Positions 34,432 through 45,075 of a stretch of DNA of 64,000 nt are shown here, in pieces. The stretch's first letter is position 1; every line of letters begins with the position of its first letter. Both the position numbers and the translations under genes were made by a program. Under the pieces are notes generated by a model, which worked only from the letters and a program-made list of their open reading frames with translations, ran no database searches and was not told the DNA's origin. The stretch comes from Heliocybe sulcata (Eukaryota > Basidiomycota > Agaricomycetes > Gloeophyllales > Gloeophyllaceae), in contig ML213508.1 in NCBI GenBank assembly GCA_004369045.1, forward strand, positions 1,226,976 through 1,290,975. The letters run 5' to 3'.

Positions 34432-34929
34432 GTTAGGCGGAAGCGGCAGAAGAAGGTGGACGATGAATGTACGAAGATCTGTAGAAAAGTAGAGCGTGGA
34501 CAGACGGTGGAGTGCATTCGCGACGGTCGGAAATCGTTCGCCTGATTGCTGAGGTTAAGAGTGTCCCGAAGAGCTGACTGTTTCTTGATACTTCGCAGTT
34601 CTTCGCACCCACTACTCTTACACATGTCGACTTGCTCGATGAGTCCGAGGAGATTATGACGGTGCAGTACTGTGTGGTTCGTAACTAATCAGGACCTTGC
34701 TCAAGACTTGCATCTCGAGGTGTACACCGTATAGCAGTGCGGCCTACTCCTCATTAACCGACTGTAAAGGGTATCAGGCTCGCGCTGTATTGCTTGCTTC
34801 GGTCGATTTTCGAGATGACACGAATTTTACGTAAAGTATCGCTGCGTTTGCTATATCCGTAAGAACGCCGCGCCAGCTTTCTCTCGCAACCATCCTCGTC
34901 GCCTCAGGAGTTGGCGTCTCTGTGATACA
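34432..34929. other. Intergenic stretch
   Basis: No coding region supported. It contains the 3' flank of the PEX39-like gene and the promoter of the next gene. Confidence 0.35.
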
Positions 34930-37900
34930 ATGACTAACATACATGCTGAGAGAGCAAAGAGGTGGAATGTCACTCCCTACCAGGCGGAATGGTTTGCGAA
35001 CGCCATTGAATACTGCCAAAATACGACAGAAGGGAAACGTGGAGTGCGCGATTGGTAGGTTTCAAGGAGCTGTCGAATGCGCTATCTAACCCATCGAACA
35101 GGATCACCAGGAAACTGGGCCCGGAGGGGGCTCGTGAAACGTTAGCTCTCTGCGCCCGTCCACCAGACAGATATTACGGGCCGGCCTCTAGCTTTGGCCT
35201 GGGCAGTGCCAAATTCTGGATCATACCCGCGGTATGCTGGACTATTACCTTTTCGATCTGAATCTATATGAACAGGCCCTCGATTATCAGGCCGAATTAG
35301 GTGAGACGATGAGCGTCGTGTCCCGGGGAATGTTGATCAATGCTCATTCCCCAAGGTACCAACTGCGATGCTCTTAAATTATACTATTCGTTCGTGTCTT
35401 CACAGAACCTATGTGCTCCTGAACGAAGTAAGCCGGCTCCGAAAAGACGACGCGGAGAGAGTTCTACGGCGTGGCTGGCAGTAAGTGTGTTTACGCTTTA
35501 CATGTTGCGTTAGATTTAGCTTGCTATTGTAGCGGCGATATGGTAGGTCGATATTGAGGAGTCTTGATGGTCGCTATAAAACGTTCGACCTGTAGATTCC
35601 CTTCTAAACGGATGTAAATTCCCAAACCTAGACTGGGGCTCGGCTAGAGCCATTGCGATATCTGAATTTGTGAGTCTAAGTTCAGCTTCTCTCGCTTAGC
35701 TTATTGGCATGCATGTTCCTCAGGACAAGGCCCGCGACACCATGGATCTGATGCGCGCAAGCCCAGATCGCTTCGTAGATTCCATCATCCGCCGGGCTCG
35801 TAGCACCATCTTGTCCCCAAGAGAGTTCCCAGAAAATGATATTGTAACCAAGGGTCTCATTCAAATCCATCAGGCACTCAGATCTCGACTATACATCTTC
35901 ACGGTAAATATTCTATCGGCGAAGTTATCTGCTTAACTTACACTGCATCTCTCGAGATTTCACATATGGCATGGAAACATGCAGCCGAACTATTCGAGGA
36001 TCTGGCTAACATGGGCCTGACAACTGCCTCTGCAATAGAACGTGAATATAAGCGGGATACGGCTTTCATGTGGCGCCTTGTCATGTGCTTCGCAAAGATC
36101 GATATGCTTGCGAGGATCCTTTGGTATCGGATGGTTCAAGTGGTATCTGACAGTCAACACTTTCGACCTTACTTCAAAAGACTACGTGTACGTCGTCCGT
36201 ATCTCGCTTTGAAGCGCTCTCATAGAGTTTCGCGACGCAGACATCCGAGGGTGTGGCCCACGTGCTACCTGACAAGTCATATATTGGACGACATGGATAC
36301 GAGACTCCCTTGGACGAGCTTGTTGTTGGTGCCTTCTGCGAGGGGCGGGATATCAGTGAATTCTACGCTAGTTTGAGCACTCTGCTGGTCTGTGTCTTTC
36401 GCACCTGGTGACCTGCATAGATGTGATGACTGGGGCTTCTCGGATACAACAGGAGGAAGACCGTACTCGTGCGGACGTATTCGATGCCGACGCGTATGAC
36501 GAAATGGGAGACTTGGCAACAGGTATACCCCTGTTTTGAGCTCTTTGGATGGCATGGTTTGATTCTTCGTCCTCAAACAGTTGCCGAATTTATCGTGAAC
36601 ATCCGTGACTCCCCTTTTGGACAGGCCCTCCGTCTGCACATGAAGTCCTTGCTTGCCGACGATCCGACCCAGCAACTGGAGCCGTACAAGTTTATTGCGG
36701 GTGTGGATCCTTCTAAGCTCACTCTGACGGAATCTCCGGAAAGCGGGTACTGGGGCCTTCCCTTCAGTATCGTATGGGCAACCGGCACCGCCTGGTTACA
36801 TGTCACCGGCACGATGAATGTCGGAGCTTTGATGGAGAAGCTACTTTACGATTTTGGCGATCCTAATTCCCTCAGCTTGGTGCCTTTCTCACTGAAACAG
36901 CTTTGGGCCAGCATTGATAAGCACCTTTGGGAGACCTCACAGACTCTAGATATCCCCGGACACGCTGGAAGTGTCGCGAAAGAGTTCGGCGTCTTTGATC
37001 CTGCCGAAATGAAGAGGCCTACTTGGTTGGATGTTATATTTGCACAGCTCGTTGTGGATATGCCAGGTGTACGAGTTATTCCGACGGCCGAGGGTACTCT
37101 CATCTTACCTCCCGACTATGGAGTCTCGAAGGGGGAGTCGGAGCCTCAGCCACGGACTACGCCAGCACCTGCTCCAGTTGTCCACGTCCCTCCCGTCGCT
37201 TCAGCAGATGCCGCCGTGGCATCCGGTCGTGCATACGTAAGGGACATGAAAACCAGAGAGCCTAAGAGCAAGACAAGAGGCGCTCGTGAAGAACCTCCAA
37301 AGGATAACGGTGATGTTTCAGACGAAGACCGTCTGGAAGACTTTCCACTTGAATTACCGCCGGGATTCAAGTTGGGCAGGAAAGTCGTGAAGGTGAGTCT
37401 GCTATCGCTGGCACAGTCCTGGGCCACACAGCATCGCTTGGTAGATATTTGAGCAGATCCTGGCTCCTGCTCCAGATGCCCTCGCCGAGGATCACGCCCC
37501 TAGAAAAGGGCAGATACGATGGGGTGACTTCGAAAAGGTGCGTGAAATGATGTACTGTCTGTACGCAGATTTCGACCTGAAATTTCGTCGTCCAGGCCAT
37601 GCGACGCATTGGTTTTGCCGTGGTGCAGACGACTGGGTCTTCAGTTCGTTTTGATCCGCCGGCCCAGACAGCCAGACCTATATCATTGCATCGAGTTGAG
37701 ACTTTCCTTGGCCTTTCTATTGATCAATATACTGAGCGGATAACCCAATAGCCTCACCCTGAGTCTATTCTGACTCCCGTTCTCATCAAATGGTGAATTA
37801 ATTCTTCCACCGGCACTTGTCATTGTTTTGCCCAGGTTAACCCTATTTGTAGGATTGGCGCACGCTTGCGACGATGCTATGGATGGACTCAGGCTACATT

Positions 37901-37934
37901 CACTCGTCTTGATGGCCAGGATGAGGCCAACTGA
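34930..37934 (+). CDS. Unnamed Agaricomycete family protein, copy 1, HicA-like C-terminus
   Basis: The ATG at 34930 opens MTNIHAERAKRWNVTPYQAE. Homologous exons can be followed to the stop at 37934 by comparison with copy 2 (42128-45075, opposite strand). Shared blocks are WNVTPYQAEWFANAIEYC, RASPDRFVDSIIRRARSTIL, AWKHAAELFEDLANMGLTTA, EREYKRDTAFMWRLVMCFAK, FGQALRLHMKSLLADD, a Pro-rich hinge with VHVPPVASADA, EDFPLELPPGFKLGRKV, and the end KGQIRWGDFEKAMRRIGF with GSSVRFDPP and RPHPE. That last module, with its following WIGARLRRCYGW, resembles the HicA-like alpha-beta fold. I know the block pattern from uncharacterised Agaricomycete proteins but not a function. Several internal exon junctions, especially near 35280-35640, are approximate. 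Confidence 0.6.
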
Positions 37935-38565
37935 ACGTTACCAAGCCACTCTGACACAGACCTACCCTCTCTGCTCGCACAAAACGCCTCTTCTGGCCCC
38001 CGATGCATTACTGGAGGAGTTCGTGATTGTAGCTCCATATTCCATGTCGCAGTAACTCGCGTACTGCCGGTAATCCCCGGTTCGGATTCAATTCCTCCAT
38101 CCCTCTGTCTGCATCTCGGCGCCTTAGCTGCCTGTCTTGGTGAGACGCATTATACGTGGCGTACTTCACGCCTATCTCACTTGTATGCGTGACAACTCTC
38201 CCACCCTCTACTTGCTGCTCCTGTCATTCTTTGTATGATAGGACGGAGACATGTTACTTGATTCCAAAGACGCCGATTATCCGCTCTTACGGCACGGTAA
38301 ACACGAAGCTTCTCTAACATCGGTGTCCTCAGTATCCACAATATGAATATTTGGGAGCAAACGACGTATACCTGTACATCAATGCGATATTCAATTTCTC
38401 GCGCTGAAGCTTGAAGCTTGACTGATTACTATTCAATCTTTGAGCACGCGCCGTGCTAAAGCAGGAAAGCACGTGACTGTGCGCGTCGTGTTCAGGGTCG
38501 GTCCAATTATAGGGGTTTGCATAAGTTGATAACTTGGACGTAAACACCGTCGGCGCTGCTTCAAC

Positions 38566-41500
38566 ATGGAGAATATGTAAGTTCATTAAAATGCTGCAAA
38601 CACGGCTCTGATATAAATCTCTTACAGGCGACGACGCTTCGCAGGCTCTGACCTTTACCCCGAACTTCCTAAACGCGAGACAGCCACAGGCGCGTCGTCG
38701 CCCCAGACGATCATCGTGAGCAGCCGCATACAGCTTCGCTCGTCATGCAAGATAACTAAAAGGACCGTGACAGTCTGTTTCTTCCCTTTCGTCATCGTCT
38801 AGGACTTCAGAGGACTCTCACCCACCAAGAATTCGCACAGCACGGCCGCGAGTGATAGAGTCGGATTCGGAATCATCAGGGATAGAGGAGATACCGCCTC
38901 CGAACCTCCAGTAAGTCTTCGGCAATGCAGTTTCACTGTGACTCAGCATCCTAGTTCCAACGCCAAAGCAAGGAATAGAGGCGGGCGGCGAGTGGTCAGT
39001 GACTCGGAAGAGGACCCGGTGGGGCAAGATCTAGAGTCCGAGACCGGATCTTCATCTTCGGTGATTGAGATGCCAGTGCCGCAGATCTTCAAGCCCTCAG
39101 CTCAAGATTCCGATACTGAATCTTCGTCTTCATCAGTAATTGAGATGCCAGTGCCGCAGATCAATCCCACACCCGTCGGCTCCAGAGCTTTCCCCGATTT
39201 CAAGTCCTCCAAACCCCTTCCGAATCCTACCCGATCCAATCCGATGCTGCCTTCCGCACCAGCACCAGCGGTATGGGAGAGCTTCGACATGCACGAAGAC
39301 GGATACCTCTACGATCCGAAGAAGAGCGCGGCAGAAGCAGAGAAGGACATTCGTGCACTGTGCGAGGATACGCTCGCTCAGAAGGACTACGTCGAAGTGG
39401 ACATGTCCCTTGCGACTGTGCCGGGGTTCAAGGAGGGCATCACGTTGCTTCCGCATCAGATTCTGGGTAGAACGTGGATGAAGGAGCGTGAGCAGGGCAA
39501 GAGCCGCGGCGGGATTTTAGCGGATGATATGGGGTGACGGAATTCAACTCTTTTCTGAGCTGTGCTAACGATGATTTCGCTGGTAGGCTGGGAAAAACAA
39601 TACAGACCCTCACAAGGATCGTCGAAGGCCGGCCGACCAAGGCAGACAGAAAGGACGGCTGGGCGGCACCTACGCTGTAAGTGCCTCAGGTTGTACCAAT
39701 TGCAAAATCCACTGACCTGCTTCGCAGAGTCGTCTGCCCTCTGGCTCTGGTCGCGCAATGGAAGAGCGAGGCAGCGAAGATGACTGAAGGCCTGCGTGTC
39801 ATCGAGCACCACGGGCCAAAGCGGACCACTGGTTCGTTGCAGCTTCCCCATCGCTACGCTTCTTGTCTGACAATATCCCCGCGAATTATCCTTCTGGCAG
39901 ATCCGGAGGTTTTGAAGCGCTGTCATATCGTTGTCACGACTTATCAAATCGTCGAGAAGGAATACCAAGCCTATCTGAGTGACGCGAAGAAAGCGGGACC
40001 CGCGAGCGATGACGAGGAATCGGACGACTTCGGGAACACGCTACTCAAGAAGAAGCCCAAGACTCGAGCCAAGAAAGCACAGGAAGTGAAGAATGCGCTG
40101 TTCAAAGTCAAATGGTGGCGGATTGTCTTAGGTCCGTGGCTTCCTCGTCTCTCTGTGTATGTGAGCTGAAGGATCCCGATAGATGAGGCGCACAATATCA
40201 AAAATAGAAATGCCAAGATGTCGATCGCGTGCCATAACTTGACGGGAAAGTATAGATGGTGTTTGACTGGTACCCCCCTGTATGTAGACACTGGCTGTCT
40301 TCCTGTGTAAAAGAGAGCTGACTCGTTGTTTGCAGGCAAAACAGCGTTGAGGAGCTATACTCCCTACTGAAGTTCCTCGAAATTCGTCCTCTCAATGACT
40401 GGGAGACCTTTAACAACAGAATCGCGAAGCCCGTCAAGTCTGGGAGGTCGGGCCAGCCGATGAAACGGCTTCACGTAAGTCTCATTCAAAGTCCAATGCC
40501 ACCTCAATGCCATAGCTGAGTCCGACTGCTACTAGCTGGTTCTGGCCGCGGTCATGCTACGGAGAAAGAAGGATACCATTCTGAACGGGAAGCCGCTTCT
40601 CGACCTGCCCGCGCGCAATGTCGAAGTGGTATCGTGCACCTTCGATGCAGAGGAGCGCGAGTTCTATAATACCGTGGAAGAGAAAGTGAGGGACTCCTTC
40701 GAGAAGCTCGCGCAGCAGGGGAACCTGCAGAAGAGCTACACGACAATTTTGATTTTGCTGCTGAGAATGCGCCAAGGTAGGTTGCCTTGCATCTGTGCGA
40801 CGTGTGAGATGTGCTAAGCAATGTGTCCGTGCTTAGCTTGTGATCATCCGGCATTGATCAATAAGGATTATCGGGCGGATGCCGAGGCTATTGAGCCGAA
40901 GGCGGGGAAGAACAGTGATGACGAAGATGATGCCGACGAGCTGACTAAGGCTTTCGGTGCGTTGGGTGTCACCCAAAAGCCCAAGTGTCAGATGTGCCGG
41001 ACGGAGTACGTGGCATCTCACCTCGCTTGACGCTGTAGCAAACTAAGCTAATCGTGACATGCAGCCTCGACGCGTCAAATATGTCAGATGAAGACGCGTC
41101 CTACTGCACGGCGTGTAGTGACCTTGCTTGCCGGGCTCGGCGTAAGTCGACTGTGTCGGGTCCGTCAAGTCTTCCTCCTGACTCCGCGAAAATTCGCAAG
41201 ATGGTCGAGCTGTTGCATGAGATTGATGATCGGTCAGAGGGGCAGGAGAAGACGATCATTTTCTCGCAGTTCACGTCAATGCTGGACCTTATTGAGCCGT
41301 TCTTGAAGGCAGAGGGTTTCCGGTTCGTCAGGTGTAAGTCATACACGGATCAGCAGTGTTGTATAGCGGCTGATGTGGTGACCACCTAGATGATGGCTCG
41401 ATGACGAAGGATAAGCGAGATGCTGCACTTGAGAAACTTAAGGAGGATAAGAAGATGAAGGTTATCTTGATCTCCTTCAAGGCTGGTAGTACTGGTACGT

Positions 41501-41969
41501 TTCTCCTACACTGTTGTCCTTGACCGGAGGCGTCATTCGGTTTTATTGAAGGTCTGAACTTGACTATGTGCAACAATGTTATCTTAACGGACTTGTGGTG
41601 GAATCCTGCATTGGAGGTAAGACCGCTGTGGTTGGTCCGATATAATCGGGTGCTGATTTGGCTTGAACTATTAATTAGGATCAAGCCTTTGACCGAGCGC
41701 ATCGGTTCGGCCAGAAGCGTGATGTCTTCATCTATAAGCTGACTATCGAGGCGACTGTCGAGCAGCGGATTCTTGAGGTGTGTATTCTCTACGCGCAGTC
41801 CTTCTATAATCCTAAATTATCTATATAGCTACAAGAGAAGAAGCGGGCTCTGGCGAACGCTGCCCTTGCAGGTGACAAGCTGAAGAGTTCGAAACTCGGT
41901 CTCGACGACCTCGTTGCTCTCTTCCACTCCAACGACGCGGATGACGCGGATGATTATGGCTCGGACTAG
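38566..41969 (+). CDS. SNF2-family DNA translocase, Rad5/Rad16/Uls1-like
   Basis: An ATP-dependent DNA translocase of the Rad5/16 group, nuclear, involved in damage tolerance or removal of SUMO-marked proteins. A tiny first exon (ATG 38566) and short introns lead into a Ser/acid-rich N-terminus holding two copies of [12 protein letters not shown] (SUMO-interaction-like, near 39055 and 39130). The core has [33 protein letters not shown] (Walker A), [29 protein letters not shown] (Walker B), [13 protein letters not shown] and PLNDWETF, then [14 protein letters not shown]. After ACDHPALI comes a short cysteine insert (KCQMCR...[10 protein letters not shown]), then the helicase C domain with [33 protein letters not shown] and [10 protein letters not shown]. 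The cysteine insert sits where Rad5 and Uls1 carry a RING but keeps only two CxxC pairs. It lies between two inverted family copies. Confidence 0.88.
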
Positions 41970-42127
41970 ACGATCGAAATCCCACTATGCATTGGTTTGC
42001 TTGTTCTGTATCTGTTTCGCCATCTTTTGTCATCTCTCCACCTTATGCTTCATGCATCCGTTTCTGTTCAGTCTGTTGTACCTACTGATACTATCGAAAT
42101 GTGATTGGCATGCCTCAAATGCGACGG

Positions 42128-45075
42128 TCACTCAGGGACATTCGGCTCATCGAGGCGGCTGAACGTAGCTTGGGTCCATCCGTAACATCTTCGCAAGCGT
42201 CCGCCAATCCTGCAGACGGGGTCAGCATGGGCAAAAGAAGGCCAGTGCCGATGAGAGAATCGCTTCACCATCTGATGAGAATCGGGCTCAGAACAGGGTC
42301 GGGATGAGGCTGCTGGATCTCCCGGTCAGTACGTCGTCTAAGAAGAAACCAAGTGAAGTCCTGACGCGATGGAATGATATAGGTCTAGCTGTCTGAGCTG
42401 GAGGGTCGAACCGGACAGATGATCCCGCTGTCTGAATCACAGCGAATCCGATACGCCGCATTGCCTGAGACGAATGTCAAGGACAACTGTCATGTGCAGG
42501 GAGCGAGCTCTTCACACACTTTTTCAAAATCTCCCCATCTTATCTGCCCTTTCCTCGGGGCATTCTCGTCGGACTGGGTACCCGGATCAGGATCCAATAT
42601 CTGCGCGAAAATCTGTCGAGGTCATGAGCACCGGAAGTCAGAGTGGCAATGATCCCGAACTAACCTTCAATACCTTCCTGCCCAATTTGAACTCGGGCGG
42701 AAGGTCGAGTGGAAAGTCCTCTAAACGCTCCTCGCCTGGTTCTTCGTCGACCTGCTCTAGAGACGTGTCCGCCTCAGGAACGCTCGCGCGGGTCTTGCTC
42801 TTGGACTCCTTGGTACCCATTTCTTTGACGTATGCATGACCGGATTTCACAGTCGAGTCGACCGATGCCACAGGAGGGACATGGACTGCCTGAGCAGGCG
42901 CTGGCGTGGTTTGCGCTCTGAGTTGCTGCGTCTCTCTTTCGGCGCTCTCCCCTGCGAGTCTAAGCATCTTCTGCATGTAACTCGGCCTACGGGGATCCTT
43001 CGGGTGCGTGAGGCCAAACTCGCCAGCTACGGTCCCAGCCTGCCCAGGTATATCTAGGGCCAGCGACCCGTGCCACAGGTGCTTGTCCATCCCATCCCAA
43101 AGCTCATCGAAGGCGAGGGGTAAGTAGGGGTACGCGCGAGGGTCGACTGTTATCATGAATACGCGATCTAGTTGAGCACCCACGTTCATGGACCCAGTCA
43201 CGCCGAGCCAAGCGGTCATAGCGGCATCGACTACCACGTAGGCGTGGCCCCAGAAGCTCCTTTCCGGCTGTTTTGTCAGTTTGAGCCTGCCTGGATCGAT
43301 GGAGCATATGTGCCGGTATGGTCCCAAGTTCTGTGCACTGTCCTTTGCTAGCAATGACTTCATGTGTGCGCGAAGGGCTTGTCCAAACGCGGACTCGCGA
43401 ACGTTTTCCATGAATTCGTTCACTGGTCGAGGATGGTGGTTATCATACTCGTGTTCCCGAAAAGGTACGCACCTATTGCCAAGTCACCCATTGCGTCGAA
43501 TGCTTCGGCATTGAACTTTTTCGCCTGGCTGGGGTCTTTTGCCTGGTATTGGACGTCAAATGAGGATCTCGATAACTGGCCAAATGGGAAGACTGACCAA
43601 GAGAGTAGTGAGGTTGTTATAGAATGCACCCGCGTGCTGATGTTCGCATATAGAGCGAACAACAAGTTCATCGACAGCGTGCTCGAAGCCTGCCTTCGCA
43701 ATGTATGCCTTGTTCCTCTCAACATGAGCACGGCCATCCTGCGACTGCAAACTGCTGCTTAGAGAAGGATCAAGGATAGAGAAAGTGCCGGCGTACCCGC
43801 CACCGTTTGCAGTACGGGCGAAAATGCTCGGTCCAAGACAAGATCTGTTGCAGGTGACCCCAGAGAAGACCGCCTAGGAAGTCGACCTTTGCAAAGCACA
43901 TCACGAGACGCCACATGAAAGCGTCGTTTTTCTTGTATTCGCGTTCGATAGAAGAGGCTGTGGTCAAGCCCGTTCTCGCAAGGTGCTCAAACAACTCGGC
44001 GGCGTCTTTCCACGTTGCGTGCGCGACCTTGTATGGGAACCAGGTGAGTAAGAGGCGTACTTTGTGACTTGGAATACTACTGTACCGTGAAGACGTATGT
44101 CCTGGAGCGGACGGCGTCGTGCCACTGAGTGAACTCTCTCGTTTCTTGGTCTTCGTGGAGGACCCCTGGTGAAAGGATGGTGCTCTGGCTGCGGCGAAGT
44201 GTAGCTTCTATGAAGATCTCTGGCTGCGTGCGCAGAGACTCCATGATGTCGCATACTTTATCCTACGAGGCTCATTATGTGAGCAGATACCCAGGGTGAT
44301 AGTCTGAGCGGGACGGACAAACTCGGATATAGCGATGGCCCTGGTCGTCTCCCAGTCGACATCCGGTATCTTGCAGCCTTCCAACAGAGATGCTATGGCA
44401 GTGTTTTTAGTCCAAGCAGATGAATGTGCGAGCTCGACGCACCGTGGCGCCGCTGGTCGATTCGGGTTGAGCTCTGCTGACGATTGCATACCTTGGAAAA
44501 AAAAAGGACTTACTGCCGCCCAAGCCAGAGAGCTCTCGCCGCGCCGCCTTCGTGGGGCAGGCTTCTGCCGTGGAGGTTGGCAGAGCTCGTTCAGAGCTGT
44601 GAACTCGTGATACAGCTTCATTGCTTCGTATGAGATGCCTTGTCCCACGACCGAGTCTGATCGATTAACACCAACGGACTAAGGGTATAGCGCTCACCGA
44701 ATTCCACCTACGAAGAATGTATCAGTGCAGCGCCACCTGGTACTGTCTTCTGTGCAACATACCGCAGCCTCGTTCCACGTTTTCGCATTCCCGTAGGGCG
44801 TGCCGTACTTTCTCCTGGCCGGCGCTGCGCACGCCTCTAACTTTTTGCGACTTTCTTGAGGGCCGTAGGTGCGGAGTGACCTGCCAGTGCGAAGCCGACA
44901 TTAATATTGCCACACTTTATACAGGAGAGAAGGGAGGCGTGTGTACATACCATGCTCGGAGTGCGTGCCTCCCTTCGTCTGTTTTGTGGCAATAGTCGAA
45001 GGCGTTTGCGAGCCGTTCGGCTTGCCATGGGTTGGTGTCCCATCGTTTTGCTCTTTGCGCGTGGATTGAAGACAT
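42128..45075 (-). CDS. Unnamed Agaricomycete family protein, copy 2, HicA-like C-terminus
   Basis: The minus-strand ATG at 45075 opens MSSIHAQRAKRWDTNPWQAE, matching copy 1 from the first residue. The family blocks recur in the same order: FANAF-type helix, WETTRAIAISEF, EATLRRSQSTILSP, TWKDAAELFEHLARTGLTTA, EREYKKNDAFMWRLVMCFAK, FGQALRAHMKSLLAKD, ALDIPGQAGTVAGEFGL, VHVPPVASVDS, EDFPLDLPPEFKLGRKV, GQIRWGDFEKAMRRIGF, GSSVRFDPP, HRPHPDPVL and IGGRLRRCYGW. The last two exons splice at the same places as in copy 1. Orientation is opposite to copy 1, with the SNF2 gene between them. Divergence is substantial (roughly half the residues differ in the middle part), so the duplication is not recent. 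Some junctions in 43750-44650 are uncertain. Confidence 0.6.
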
